From positions 1 through 55,724 of the forward strand of contig NZ_JASHJC010000020.1 in assembly GCF_030733385.1 (NCBI RefSeq): a stretch of DNA of 55,724 bases. Direction: 5' to 3'. The translations under genes were made by a program, and so were the position numbers. This document shows, one piece after another, positions 15,882 to 25,095 of this stretch (position 1 is its first letter; each line of letters starts with the position of its first letter). Origin of the DNA: Roseovarius sp. MMSF_3359. GTDB taxonomy: Bacteria > Pseudomonadota > Alphaproteobacteria > Rhodobacterales > Rhodobacteraceae. The notes under the pieces were generated by a model. The model was not told the DNA's origin and made no database searches. It was given only the letters and a program-made list of their open reading frames with translations.

Positions 15882-16870
15882 GCAAAGGCCCGGTGTTGAT
15901 CGACCTCGAGGGGAAAGCCGCGGAACAAGGCCCGGACACGGCCCCGCCGGTGCCCGATATCGCACCCGTGCCGCAGGGGCAGGCGATGCAGGCGGTCGCG
16001 ACGCTTGCCGCGCGGCGCCCCTCCCGGCTGGCGCGCTGGTTCTGGTCGATCCTGCTCACGCTGCTGGGCGTGGTTGTCTCGGTCGCCGCGTGGGATTTCG
16101 TCACCGGCCTGCTTGCCCGATCCCCGGTGCTTGGCTGGACGGTCACCGGCTTGCTGGCGCTTCTGGGCCTCGTGATGCTGGCCATTGCGCTCAAGGAACT
16201 CTCGGCATTCTCGCGCCTCAGGCGGATCGACACCTTGCAGGCGGAGGCGGAGGAGGCCCTCTCCGAGCGTGATCTTGGCAAGGCACGGCGGGTTGTGTCA
16301 CGCCTGACCAGCTTCTACGCCGGGCGGGAGGAAACCCGCTGGGGGCGGGATCGGTTAGAAGAATATGGCGGGGATCAGTTCGAGGCGGCAGACCTTCTTG
16401 GGCTGGCCGAGGTGGAGTTGCTCGGCCCGCTCGATCAGGCGGCGCTGCGCGAGGTCGAGGCCGCCGCCCGGCAGGTGGCCACCGTGACCGCCATCGTTCC
16501 GCTGGCACTGGCGGATGTGGTGGCGGCGCTCACGTCCAACATTCGCATGATCCGCCGCGTGGCCGAGATCTATGGCGGCCGCTCCGGAACTTTGGGCAGT
16601 TGGCGCCTGACCCGGGCGGTGATGACCCACCTGGTGGCGACCGGTGCAGTGGCGATCGGCGATGACCTGATCGGCTCCGTCGCTGGGGGCAGCGTCTTGT
16701 CCAAGATCTCGCGCCGGTTTGGCGAGGGTATCGTGAACGGCGCACTGACCGCCCGCGTCGGCGTGGCTGCGATCGAGGTCTGCCGCCCCTTGCCCTTTGC
16801 ACGTGCCAAGCGCCCCTCGGTGACGGGGTTGGTCAAACGCGCGCTGTCCGGCCTTTTTGTCAAAGGCTGA
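15878..16870 (+). CDS. YcjF-family inner-membrane protein (TIGR01620/DUF697)
   Basis: The 330-aa protein has a proline-rich cytoplasmic N-terminus. Two transmembrane segments follow at about 52-75 and 85-105 (WFWSILLTLLGVVVSVAAW and LGWTVTGLLALLGLVMLAIA). Next is an RLRRIDTLQAEAEEAL helical region and a C-terminal DUF697-type domain (ATVTAIVPLALADVVAALTS ... IRMIRRVAEIYG). It is the standard partner of YcjX and starts within that gene's stop codon (ATGA). The role is unknown. The pair probably forms an envelope-associated complex. Confidence 0.88.
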   Translation: MSKGPVLIDLEGKAAEQGPDTAPPVPDIAPVPQGQAMQAVATLAARRPSRLARWFWSILLTLLGVVVSVAAWDFVTGLLARSPVLGWTVTGLLALLGLVMLAIALKELSAFSRLRRIDTLQAEAEEALSERDLGKARRVVSRLTSFYAGREETRWGRDRLEEYGGDQFEAADLLGLAEVELLGPLDQAALREVEAAARQVATVTAIVPLALADVVAALTSNIRMIRRVAEIYGGRSGTLGSWRLTRAVMTHLVATGAVAIGDDLIGSVAGGSVLSKISRRFGEGIVNGALTARVGVAAIEVCRPLPFARAKRPSVTGLVKRALSGLFVKG

Positions 16871-16891
16871 GCGGCTTAAGTAGCGCGTCTT

Positions 16892-17674
16892 TCAGAGCCG
16901 CAGTGACAGGCAGGACATGCCACCGTCGAGCTTGGCGCAGTCCGCGTTGTCGATCTCGACCACATCATAGCCCTGCGCGCGCAGCATTTCCACGGTTCGC
17001 GGGAAACCCGCAGGGGCCAGGACGAACTGGTTGAACCGGATCGAATTGGCGGCGGCTTCCTCGCCATCGGCCACATGCAAAACGCGGTAGCCGTCGAAAC
17101 ATCCCGATGCATCAAGACGTTTGGTCGACAGGATGGTGTTCGCATCCAGAAGCGAACAATCGGTCTTGAAATGCAGAACGCCGGGTGGGGTGACAACCTC
17201 CCTGACCTTGTGCTCCCAATCGGCCACGACCCTTGTGAGCTCCGCCACACCGTCGGCATCAGTGCGGTCGGACCGCCCGACGAGGATCTCTTTACCCGTC
17301 ACCAGGATGTCGCCGCCCTCGATATGACCCGGTCCGCGGATCTCTCGGACATCGTCATAGACTTCGCGGATTGTGGGCGCCATTGCGGCCACTTCACCCA
17401 TCCTGCTGGGCGCGCCGGGGCGCATCAACACCGCGCCCTGTGGCAGGCAAAGCGCGGTATCCTCGACAAACACCGCGTCGGGATAGGCCTCCAGCGGTGG
17501 CAGTTCGATCACCTCCGCACCTGTCTGCTTGAGCGTGGCGACGTAGTGGGCATGCGCGTCCAGCATCCGGGATAAATCGGGTGTGCCGGTATCCTGCGCC
17601 CTGAGGCCTTCGGTGATGCTCTGGCCGGGGCGGCGCGTGATGGCGCGGGTGAACTCGATGGTTGGATCGGTCAT
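16892..17674 (-). CDS. Dimethylarginine dimethylaminohydrolase (DDAH)-like amidinotransferase
   Basis: This 260-aa protein of the pentein/guanidino-modifying superfamily would hydrolyse asymmetrically methylated arginine to citrulline and dimethylamine. Visible active-site features are the substrate-binding FVED (69-72), GHIEGGDIL (116-124), His168 in GVLHFKTDCSLL, and the C-terminal nucleophile Cys255 in DGGMSCLSLRL. It is the last gene of a minus-strand operon, 14 bases after the TPP enzyme. The neighbours suggest it feeds or parallels arginine breakdown. Other guanidino substrates cannot be excluded. Confidence 0.85.
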   Translation of the reverse strand: MTDPTIEFTRAITRRPGQSITEGLRAQDTGTPDLSRMLDAHAHYVATLKQTGAEVIELPPLEAYPDAVFVEDTALCLPQGAVLMRPGAPSRMGEVAAMAPTIREVYDDVREIRGPGHIEGGDILVTGKEILVGRSDRTDADGVAELTRVVADWEHKVREVVTPPGVLHFKTDCSLLDANTILSTKRLDASGCFDGYRVLHVADGEEAAANSIRFNQFVLAPAGFPRTVEMLRAQGYDVVEIDNADCAKLDGGMSCLSLRL

Positions 17675-17688
17675 GGTGTGCGGCCCCC

Positions 17689-19290
17689 CTATTCGGTGGC
17701 GTGGGACTGGTTCGGCGCCCTGATCTCAATCAGGCGCGGGCCGTCCACGGTCTGGGCCGCACGCAGGGCATCGGCGACCTCACCCAGGGCCGGACCAATA
17801 CGCCAGAACGGCATGTCGCAGGAGCGCGCCACGAATTCGAAATCCGGTGGCGTCGGATCACACCCGACGACGGTGACCCCGACCGCCTGCATCGACGTGG
17901 CAATCTCCTGATAGCCGAAATTGTTCCAGATCACGAAGGTGATGGGCAGTTTTTCGTCCACGGCGCACATCAATTCGGGCAGGCTGAACTGCGCGCCGCC
18001 ATCGCCCGCGATGCAGATCACCGGCGCGTCCGGCGCCGCCAGGGCCGCTCCGATCGCCGCCGGTATGCCATAGCCAAGCGCGCCAAACCCGGTTGCCGCG
18101 TTGAACCAGCCGCCGGGGCGGTCATGGTCGTAATAGAGGTTGCCCGCATAGATCGGATAAACCGAGTCGCCCACGATGATCGCGTTCTTGATCGTGTCGC
18201 GCATGGTTGCCAGCACCTCGCTGAGGTGCTGCATGTCGGGGCCGATTTCTTCCCAGGCCGCCGCGCGTGCCTGTGCCGCGCGCGCGGCCCCATCGGCGTG
18301 GGCAGGCGCAGGGCCGAGGGTGTCGCCAAGGGCCGCCACGACCGCCGCTGCGTCGCCAAGGATGGCATGCGCCGCCGGATGGCGGGCAATCTGCTCGGGG
18401 CAGATATCGACACGGATCAGGGTGGGCATCGCCGCCATCGTGCCGGTCGCGTACATGTCGTAATCGGTCTGCCCAAGCTCGGTCCCGATGGCGAGGACCA
18501 CGTCGGACGCCTCAATCAAGTCGCGGATGGCCTGCAGGCTGGCACTGGCCGGAACGCCAAGCGGATGGTCGTGGAGCAGGCCCCGGGCATTGGTGGCCTG
18601 CACCACCGGCGCATCGAGCCGTTCGGCCAGTTTGCGGATCCCGTCCGCGGCCGACCGCGCGCCCCCGCCAATCAGCAGCACCGGCGCGCGCGCCGTGGAC
18701 AAAAGCTCGGCCGCCCTGGTGACGTCTTGGGCGTCGATTGCTGCAGGAGCGGGCGAGGTGGCCGCATCGCCAGCCGGCGCATAATCCGTCCCGGCCACGT
18801 CGAGCGGGATTTCGATATGGGTCGGCCCGGGCCGTCCGGACTGAAACGGCGCAAAGGCCCGGTCGAGGGCGGGCAGGAGGTCATCGCCATGACCGATCCG
18901 TTCCGAGGTCAGGGCAACTGTCGCCGTCATCGCCCGCTGATCCGGCAGTTCATGCAGATGGCCGAACCCCTTGCCAAGACTGTCCAGCGTATTGACCCCC
19001 GACACGACCAGCATCGGCACGCTGTCCGCGCGGGCCTGGCCCATTGCCGTCAACGTATTGGTGAGGCCGGGACCCGTGATGACGAAGGCAACGCCTGGCT
19101 TGCCGGACACCCGGGCGTATCCATCGGCCATGAACCCCGCGCCCTGTTCGTGGCGGGGGGTGACGTGACGGATACCCGAGGCGGCAATGCCGCGATAAAG
19201 TTCGAGCGTATGCACGCCGGGGATGCCGAAAACGGTGTCGACGCCCCGCGCGACCAGTTGGGATACCAACTCTTCTCCGATACTTGTCAT
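17689..19290 (-). CDS. TPP-dependent decarboxylase, probably 5-guanidino-2-oxopentanoate decarboxylase
   Basis: The 533-aa protein has the three-domain acetolactate-synthase fold. The N-terminal pyrimidine-binding domain has catalytic Glu48 in TPRHEQGAGFMADGYAR. A central domain follows, and the C-terminal diphosphate-binding domain has GDGGAQFSLPEL ending in WNN. The small-subunit gene and FAD-type features of true acetolactate synthase are not evident. The gene sits directly after a class I aminotransferase (ATGA overlap), which fits the arginine transaminase route: arginine to 2-ketoarginine to 4-guanidinobutyraldehyde. The decarboxylase assignment (AruI-like) rests on this context. A benzoylformate- or indolepyruvate-type decarboxylase is the alternative. 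Confidence 0.72.
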   Translation of the reverse strand: MTSIGEELVSQLVARGVDTVFGIPGVHTLELYRGIAASGIRHVTPRHEQGAGFMADGYARVSGKPGVAFVITGPGLTNTLTAMGQARADSVPMLVVSGVNTLDSLGKGFGHLHELPDQRAMTATVALTSERIGHGDDLLPALDRAFAPFQSGRPGPTHIEIPLDVAGTDYAPAGDAATSPAPAAIDAQDVTRAAELLSTARAPVLLIGGGARSAADGIRKLAERLDAPVVQATNARGLLHDHPLGVPASASLQAIRDLIEASDVVLAIGTELGQTDYDMYATGTMAAMPTLIRVDICPEQIARHPAAHAILGDAAAVVAALGDTLGPAPAHADGAARAAQARAAAWEEIGPDMQHLSEVLATMRDTIKNAIIVGDSVYPIYAGNLYYDHDRPGGWFNAATGFGALGYGIPAAIGAALAAPDAPVICIAGDGGAQFSLPELMCAVDEKLPITFVIWNNFGYQEIATSMQAVGVTVVGCDPTPPDFEFVARSCDMPFWRIGPALGEVADALRAAQTVDGPRLIEIRAPNQSHATE

Positions 19291-20474
19291 GCGTCCTCCG
19301 AGTGCAGGGTGTTTGAGTGGGCGATGATCCGGTCGCAGGCGGCGGCGAAACGCGCGTCATCGACGGTCAGCGCCACCCGCACCCAGTTATCCACCGTATC
19401 GCCGAAAGAGATCCCGGGCATGACCGCGACATTCCCGTGTTCCAGCAGATGCAGCGCATAGTCGTTGCCATTCATGCCGGTGGCCGACACGTCGATCATC
19501 GCGAACATGCCCGCCTGCGGACGCAGGGCCCTGAGGTTGGTCTTTGCTGCGAGTCGTTCCTGCAGGCGAGTTGCCCTTTCGGCAAACCGCTCCGCCATGC
19601 CACGCGCGACGCTCGACCCGTCGCGGATGGCCTTTTCGGTCATGTCCGCGATGAACGGCTGATTGCCGAAAAGCATGGTTTCCGACAGCGGCAGCAAGGC
19701 CTCGGCGAAACTGGCAGGGCCGACGCACCAGCCGCTGCGGAACCCCGGTGCGGCGTGGGATTTGGAGATCGACGAGACCACGATCACCCGGTCGGCCAGT
19801 TCGGATCGCGACAGGGGCGAGGAAAACGCGGCACCGTCAAAGATCAGCTCTTCATAGACCTCATCCGAGATGATCCAGAAATCATGTTCGATCGCCAGCC
19901 GTCCAATTGCCTCGATATCCCCATCGGAGAGGATCGCGCCCGTCGGGTTATGTGGCGTGGTCAGCAGGATCGCGGATGTCTTTGGCGTGATCCGTGCGGC
20001 GATGTCGGCGGCACTGATGCGAAAACCGTTCTCCGACCGCAACGGCACGGGGATTACATCCGCCCCCGTGGCGCGGATCACTCCCTGGTAGGTGGCATAC
20101 ATCGGATCACCGACGAGCACCTCGTCCCCGGTTTCGGCCACCCCCATAAGGACGTTGAACAATGCCGTTTGCGTGCCGGGAAAGCACAAGACCTGATCGG
20201 TGGTGATCTGGCGCCCGCAGCTTCGCGAGTACCGCTCCGCCAGCGCGGCACGAAGCCCGGCCTCCCCCCGGCCGTTGGAATAGGTCGTCCGCCCACGGTG
20301 CAGCGCGTCAACAGTGGCGCCAATCAAGGCGTCGGGGGTCGGTACATCCGGCTCGCCAATGGTCATTTCGATGATATCACGGCCCTCGGCCACCAGGTCC
20401 TTGGCCTTCTGATAGACCTCCCATTTCGCGCCGCCCAACCCCGCGAGGCGTTCCGTGATTGCCGTGTGTTTCAT
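19287..20474 (-). CDS. PLP-dependent class I/II aminotransferase of the arginine operon
   Basis: The start at ATG 20474 follows an AGAGG site and overlaps the TetR stop (ATGA). This gives 395 aa. The frame stays open further upstream but that part lies inside the regulator gene. The PLP fold is complete: the TYSNGRGEAGLR substrate loop, Asn176 (PHNPTGA), Asp204/Tyr207 (SDEVYEEL), Schiff-base Lys238 (SSISKSH) and Arg246 (GFRSGW). The substrate is inferred to be arginine from the decarboxylase and DDAH downstream. Confidence 0.85.
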   Translation of the reverse strand: MKHTAITERLAGLGGAKWEVYQKAKDLVAEGRDIIEMTIGEPDVPTPDALIGATVDALHRGRTTYSNGRGEAGLRAALAERYSRSCGRQITTDQVLCFPGTQTALFNVLMGVAETGDEVLVGDPMYATYQGVIRATGADVIPVPLRSENGFRISAADIAARITPKTSAILLTTPHNPTGAILSDGDIEAIGRLAIEHDFWIISDEVYEELIFDGAAFSSPLSRSELADRVIVVSSISKSHAAPGFRSGWCVGPASFAEALLPLSETMLFGNQPFIADMTEKAIRDGSSVARGMAERFAERATRLQERLAAKTNLRALRPQAGMFAMIDVSATGMNGNDYALHLLEHGNVAVMPGISFGDTVDNWVRVALTVDDARFAAACDRIIAHSNTLHSEDA

Positions 20475-21121
20475 GATGAGACCTCTTCTGACATCGTTAA
20501 ATCCAGACCAATGATCGCCCCGGCGGAGCGCAATCCGATCCGGGGCAGTTCGCCCGCGCCGAACGCATCGGGCAAAGCGCCCCCTTCCATCCAAAGGCCG
20601 TCGACCAGGGCGTTGCACGCGATTGCCAGGGACCGCAACTGGTGCCCCGGGGCAGGGGTGCCGGCCTCTTCGAGCGCCGCACCGATCAGCGCCTCAAGCC
20701 GGTCGCGGAAGTCATGGTAGGTCTGTTCGTGGATGGCTTTCATGCGCGCATCAGCCCGCACGGTGTTGAGAAAGCCCGCCCAAAGCGACACGGATTTCGG
20801 ATCGACAACCGGGGGGCTGAGGCCGACGGTAATGAAGCGCGCCAGCCGTGCCCTGTTCGACATGCCGGGATCGGTACCTGGGGCGGTGGTCAGGGTCGTC
20901 ATGGCGTTCATGTGATACGCATAGGCCGCCATGATCAGTTCTTCCTTGGAGGAAAAGTAATGGCGGATCAGGCCTTGCGTGACATTGGCGCGATCGGCAA
21001 TGGCCCGCACCGTGGCCCCATGCACACCTTCCTCGGCGACCAGCGACAGGGTCGCCTGGATCAGCGCCTCCTTGCGCTGCGCTGCGGGTTCGCGCCTGAA
21101 TTTCGGGGCCGTTTGGGACAT
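20471..21121 (-). CDS. TetR-family (BetI-like) transcriptional regulator
   Basis: The 216-aa protein has an N-terminal TetR helix-turn-helix (residues about 12-60: AAQRKEALIQATLSLVAEEG, then VTQGLIRHYFSSKEEL). The helical ligand-binding domain resembles BetI. It is the first gene of the four-gene operon and overlaps the aminotransferase start by four bases. A near-palindrome just upstream of its start suggests autoregulation of the whole operon. The inducer is unknown. Arginine or a derivative is a reasonable guess. Confidence 0.88.
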   Translation of the reverse strand: MSQTAPKFRREPAAQRKEALIQATLSLVAEEGVHGATVRAIADRANVTQGLIRHYFSSKEELIMAAYAYHMNAMTTLTTAPGTDPGMSNRARLARFITVGLSPPVVDPKSVSLWAGFLNTVRADARMKAIHEQTYHDFRDRLEALIGAALEEAGTPAPGHQLRSLAIACNALVDGLWMEGGALPDAFGAGELPRIGLRSAGAIIGLDLTMSEEVSS

Positions 21122-21140
21122 TGGGTTTCTGATGTTGAGT

Positions 21141-21160
21141 AATTATACGTTTGCATAATT
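21141..21160 (-). promoter_or_regulatory. Candidate TetR operator
   Basis: AATTATACGTTTGCATAATT has perfect 6-bp outer arms (AATTAT/ATAATT) and 14 of 20 symmetric positions. It is centred about 30 bases upstream of the regulator's start. It stands out as an AT-rich island in GC-rich DNA. The size and position fit a TetR operator controlling the arginine operon. Confidence 0.6.
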
Positions 21161-21366
21161 GCGAAAATCAATCATGAGTCAAGCAGGAAAACGACGGTGC
21201 CGCGACGCGAGGGGCGGCCCCAAGCCGGACCGCATCGGGAATGCGACCACCTGTCGGGTGCGGGCCGGACAAATGCAATGCCACTCTCTTGCCGCGCATG
21301 GGCTGCCTTTCGGGCATCTCTTCGCTACAGTCGCACGCATATTGGGTAAGCCGCAGGAGGATCGGC

Positions 21367-21771
21367 ATGGAGATTTTTGAAAAAGCATCTCGTGAAATGT
21401 CCCACGGATCGCCGGACTACTTCACCGGGACGGTCCGCATAGACCCGGTGCATTCCGCCCCGGAACCCGCCCGCCTGCGTGCGGTTGTCGTGACGTTCGA
21501 GCCATCGGCCCGCACCGCGTGGCATACCCATCCCTTGGGTCAGACGCTGCATGTGCTGTCGGGCCTCGGCCTGGCGCAGAGCTGGGGCGGACCGATACGC
21601 GAAATCAGACCCGGCGACACGGTGTGGTTCGCTCCGGGAGAGAAACACTGGCATGGCGCCGCGCCCGGGCAGGAGATGACCCATATCGCAATGCAGGAGG
21701 CGCAGGATGGTTCGGCGGTCACCTGGTTGGAACAGGTCAGCGATGACCAGTATCCGGCGCAGCCGGGATAG
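21367..21771 (+). CDS. Small cupin-domain protein
   Basis: The ATG at 21367 is preceded by an AGGAGG site. The 134-aa product is a single cupin. Motif 1 is [16 protein letters not shown], with metal ligands His-x-His and a Gln/His. Motif 2 is [19 protein letters not shown]. This is the pattern of the small cupins annotated as mandelonitrile lyase-like or quercetinase-like proteins. The substrate is unknown. It is transcribed divergently from the arginine operon. Confidence 0.85.
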   Translation: MEIFEKASREMSHGSPDYFTGTVRIDPVHSAPEPARLRAVVVTFEPSARTAWHTHPLGQTLHVLSGLGLAQSWGGPIREIRPGDTVWFAPGEKHWHGAAPGQEMTHIAMQEAQDGSAVTWLEQVSDDQYPAQPG

Positions 21772-21847
21772 ACCGCCAAGGTCAATCATCCGCGCCGGCC
21801 ACGGTTAAACGCATTGACGATGATCCTCAGCGTGATACGACAACCCA

Positions 21848-22780
21848 ATGCTTGCCATCTTCCTGCAAACTCTGCCGTTTTTCCTCATCATCGGGCTGGG
21901 CTTCGGGGCTGAACGCAGCGGGTTCTTCAACGAAGAGGCCACCGCCTGGCTGACCAAGTTCGTGTTCTACTTTGCCCTTTCGGCAATGCTCTTCCGCTTT
22001 TCGGCCAACCTTTCGTTGGCGGAAATCCTGGATTGGCAGTTTGTCACCGCCTACCTGGTCGGGACAATGGCGATCTATCTGCTGGCCACGCTGGTCGCGA
22101 TGCTAAGGCGCTTGCGCGTCGAAGAGGCCGCGGTTGAGGCGCAATGCGCGGTGATCGGCAATGTCGGTTTTCTGGGGGTGCCGATGCTGGTGCTGCTAAT
22201 GGGCGAGGCCGCGATTGGACCGGTCATGCTGGTGCTGGCGGTGGATCTGATCGTCTTCGGGTCGCTGATCGTGATCCTCATTACCGGCGCCCGGGATGGC
22301 CGGATGAGCATCGGTATCCTCGGCACCGTCGGCATGGGGCTGCTCAGGAACCCGATGATCGTGTCGATCGTTCTGGGCCTGAGCTGGTCGGCGCTTGCGT
22401 TGCCGATCCCGCAGGTGATGAACGAGTTTCTATCGCTTCTGGGCGGGGCGGCCACGCCGGGCGCGCTCTTTGCCATCGGGGCGTCGCTTGCGGGGAAATC
22501 AGCCGAACGTCCCTTCGTGGCGGGCTGGCTCAGCCTCTGTAAACTGGTGCTGCACCCGGCCGCCGTTGCGATCTCGGCGATCTGGCTATTCCCGGTCGCG
22601 CCCTATGCTGCGGCCGTCATGATCGCCGCCGCCGCCCTGCCAGTGGCCGGCAATGTCTATATCCTGGCGCAACACTACCGCGTGGCACCGCAACGGGTGT
22701 CGGCCTCGATCCTGATTTCGACGGTGACGGCGGTCATCACCGTCTCCCTGGTGATCGGCTGGGTGCAGGAAATGCTCTGA
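21848..22780 (+). CDS. AEC-family (auxin efflux carrier-like) transporter
   Basis: This 310-aa integral membrane protein has about ten hydrophobic segments in two halves. Its start, MLAIFLQTLPFFLIIGLGFG, is typical, and it has conserved NVGFLGVPML, LLRNPMIVSIVLGL and FAIGASLAG segments. AEC permeases export or take up small carboxylates. The substrate cannot be read from the sequence. It follows the cupin gene on the same strand after 76 bases. Confidence 0.85.
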   Translation: MLAIFLQTLPFFLIIGLGFGAERSGFFNEEATAWLTKFVFYFALSAMLFRFSANLSLAEILDWQFVTAYLVGTMAIYLLATLVAMLRRLRVEEAAVEAQCAVIGNVGFLGVPMLVLLMGEAAIGPVMLVLAVDLIVFGSLIVILITGARDGRMSIGILGTVGMGLLRNPMIVSIVLGLSWSALALPIPQVMNEFLSLLGGAATPGALFAIGASLAGKSAERPFVAGWLSLCKLVLHPAAVAISAIWLFPVAPYAAAVMIAAAALPVAGNVYILAQHYRVAPQRVSASILISTVTAVITVSLVIGWVQEML

Positions 22781-22805
22781 TCCGCCCGATTCTCTCAAAT
22801 GGCAG

Positions 22806-22833
22806 TTTTCTGAAAATCAAGGAGAATTTCTCC
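22806..22833. promoter_or_regulatory. Two adjacent perfect palindromes before the Hint gene
   Basis: TTTTCTGAAAA (22806-22816) and GGAGAATTTCTCC (22821-22833) are each symmetric around one base, and their centres are 16 bases apart. They lie after the AEC gene and 130 bases before the Hint-domain gene. They may be operators. No T-run follows, so an intrinsic terminator is less likely. Confidence 0.35.
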
Positions 22834-22963
22834 GAAATCCGCGCCTTAACATCACCACAAATGATAACTATCTCTGGCCAAGATGAGTAATCATGAGCAA
22901 ATCGGCCGGTGGTGCGGTGCGCGTACCAAGCAATGGGCCGTCGGCTGAAAGGGCGCGAGTAAC

Positions 22964-24100
22964 ATGGCGAACTATTCCTATATCGGCTACGCGCCCGGCG
23001 TCATTTCCTTTGGTGGCGGGGCAATCACGCTGTCGAACGGGTTTGATCCCGATACGGACAGGGTCATCTTCGATGTGACCGACGGTGCGGGTGGTACGGT
23101 GCTGAGCGGGCGGGCCGATAACGGTATCCTTTTCGATGGTGACCGGTTCAACAACGAAACCGGCGACGATTCCACGCAGACTGGCGTTGTGCGCAACCTT
23201 GACGGAACACCCACCGGAACAAGCGGCAACATGTACCTTGAACAGTCCTATACCCTTGCCAAGCCGGGCGGCGGGTCGATCGAGCTGTTTCGTGTCGAGG
23301 TGGACGGTACCCTTGTTGGCTACATCACGTCCGAGCCGCTTGTGCCCGGCACGAATTACAGTTTCACGACCTCGAACGTCACCCCGTCCAATGCGCCCGA
23401 TACGACCGATCCCGGCGCGCTTACCGACGTTCCCTGTTTCACCGCCGGCACGATGATCCGGACGGATCAGGGGGAACGCGCAATCGAAACGCTTGAGGTT
23501 GGCGACCGGGTCTTGACCGAGGCGGGAACTGCCGAGGCCATCCGTTGGATCGGCCATCGTGTGGTTCTGCCAGCGTTTACCAGCAGCAACGCGCTCTGGC
23601 CTGTAAGGATTTCCGCCGGATCGTTGGGCAACGGCCTTCCACAGCAGGACCTGTTGGTGTCCCCCAACCACAGGATGCTGATCCGGTCGCCCCGCAATGA
23701 ACTTCTCTACGGCGAAGGTTCGGTCCTGGTCGCGGCCAAGTTTCTGGTTGGCCAGCCGGGCATTGAGCAGGTTTTCGACCTGCCGCGTGTCACCTATTTC
23801 CACCTTCTTTTTGACGATCATCAGGTGATTTTCGCCAACGGCGCCCCGAGCGAAAGCCTGCATCCGGGTGACATGGCGCTCCAAAGCATGGCTCGTGCAT
23901 CGCGTGATGAAATCCTGACCGTGTTTCCCGAGCTTGCCGATAGTGCCGGCACCACTTACGGACCGACCGCGGCACCGGTGCTGAAGCGCAACGAAGCGCG
24001 CCTGTTGATGAGCGAAATCGGCTTTGGAAATCGGCGCGATCTGGCATCGCATGCCAAACCCGGACGGACGCATCAGCACGATTGGACTATCAGCCAATAG
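22964..24100 (+). CDS. Hint (Hedgehog/intein-like) domain protein with N-terminal extension
   Basis: The 378-aa protein has a beta-rich acidic N-terminal region of about 160 residues (VDGTLVGYITSEPLVPGTN). A Hint_2 domain begins at PCFTAGTMIRTDQGERAIE, then VGDRVLTEAGTAEAIRWIGH and LLVSPNHRMLIRS. These match the self-splicing-fold signature: Cys1 follows Pro, and a block-B-like His lies in SPNHRML. In Rhodobacteraceae such proteins are common and may self-cleave, but no proven role is known to me. It shares the Hint part with the gene at 47104-47814. Confidence 0.82.
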   Translation: MANYSYIGYAPGVISFGGGAITLSNGFDPDTDRVIFDVTDGAGGTVLSGRADNGILFDGDRFNNETGDDSTQTGVVRNLDGTPTGTSGNMYLEQSYTLAKPGGGSIELFRVEVDGTLVGYITSEPLVPGTNYSFTTSNVTPSNAPDTTDPGALTDVPCFTAGTMIRTDQGERAIETLEVGDRVLTEAGTAEAIRWIGHRVVLPAFTSSNALWPVRISAGSLGNGLPQQDLLVSPNHRMLIRSPRNELLYGEGSVLVAAKFLVGQPGIEQVFDLPRVTYFHLLFDDHQVIFANGAPSESLHPGDMALQSMARASRDEILTVFPELADSAGTTYGPTAAPVLKRNEARLLMSEIGFGNRRDLASHAKPGRTHQHDWTISQ

Positions 24101-24258
24101 CCCCTGCACCCCGGTTTGGATCGTCTCACCATCAGCAATGACCAAGCGGGATGGCAGTGCGCGCAGTGACCGTCGACCATCATCCAACGATTTTCCGTTC
24201 CCCCGCGGCACACGGCCTGTTAGAGACAACAAAACCGGTTCAGTGGAGGGAGGAACGC

Positions 24259-25092
24259 ATGGAAACCCAATCGGAAAACGCCTGTTTCGACGGAGTGCAG
24301 GGGGTCTACACCCACAGATCGGATGTCTGTTCGTGCGATATGACTTTTGGCCTCTTTCTGCCCGAAGAGGCGAAGGACGGTCCGGTGCCGGTGCTTTGGT
24401 ACCTGTCGGGGCTGACCTGCACCCATGAAAACGCGATGACCAAGGCGGGCGCGCAGGGATGGGCCGCCGAACAGGGGATCGCACTGGTCTTTCCTGACAC
24501 ATCGCCCCGCGGTGATGATGTGGCCGATGATGACGCCTATGACCTCGGCAAAGGCGCGGGGTTTTATGTCAACGCCACGCAAGACCCCTGGGCGCCGCAT
24601 TTCCGGATGTGGGATTACGTGGCCGAGGAGTTGCCCGCGCTGCTGGCCGACAAGTTCGCCATTGACCCCGATCGGCAGGCCATCACCGGCCATTCCATGG
24701 GCGGGCATGGTGCGCTGACCCTGGCCATGGGCCTGCAGGGACGGTTCAAATCCGTCTCCGCCTTCGCGCCGATTTCCAACCCGGTGGCCAGCGACTGGGG
24801 CCGCAAGCAACTGACCGCCTATCTGGGCGCGGATGAGAGCACCTGGGCCGCCCATGACGCGAGCCTTTTGATGCGCGAGACCGGCTTTGACGGTCCAGTC
24901 CTTGTCGATACCGGCACCAGCGATCAGTTCATCGACCTGCTGCGCCCCGAGGCCCTGGCGCAAGCGGTTGCGGCGCGGCGGCAGCAGGCCACGCTTCGGA
25001 TGCAGCCCGGCTATGACCACAGCTATTTCTTCATCTCGACCTTCATGGAAGACCACGTCGCCTTCCATGCCGAAGCACTCTACGCGGGGTAG
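24259..25092 (+). CDS. fghA: S-formylglutathione hydrolase
   Basis: The ATG at 24259 has a GGAGGGAGG site. The 277-aa alpha/beta hydrolase has the esterase-D family features: LWYLSGLTCTHENAM, SPRGDD, the nucleophile Ser146 in GHSMGGHGAL, and PGYDHSYFFISTF bearing the catalytic His. It hydrolyses S-formylglutathione to formate and glutathione in glutathione-dependent formaldehyde oxidation. The matching alcohol dehydrogenase gene is not in the window. The next gene follows after three bases. Confidence 0.95.
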   Translation: METQSENACFDGVQGVYTHRSDVCSCDMTFGLFLPEEAKDGPVPVLWYLSGLTCTHENAMTKAGAQGWAAEQGIALVFPDTSPRGDDVADDDAYDLGKGAGFYVNATQDPWAPHFRMWDYVAEELPALLADKFAIDPDRQAITGHSMGGHGALTLAMGLQGRFKSVSAFAPISNPVASDWGRKQLTAYLGADESTWAAHDASLLMRETGFDGPVLVDTGTSDQFIDLLRPEALAQAVAARRQQATLRMQPGYDHSYFFISTFMEDHVAFHAEALYAG

Positions 25093-25095
25093 GCC

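Noticed and set aside
17662..19461. 599-codon plus-strand frame
   Set aside because: It is antisense to the TPP decarboxylase and part of the aminotransferase. Its composition is that of a shadow frame in GC-rich DNA.
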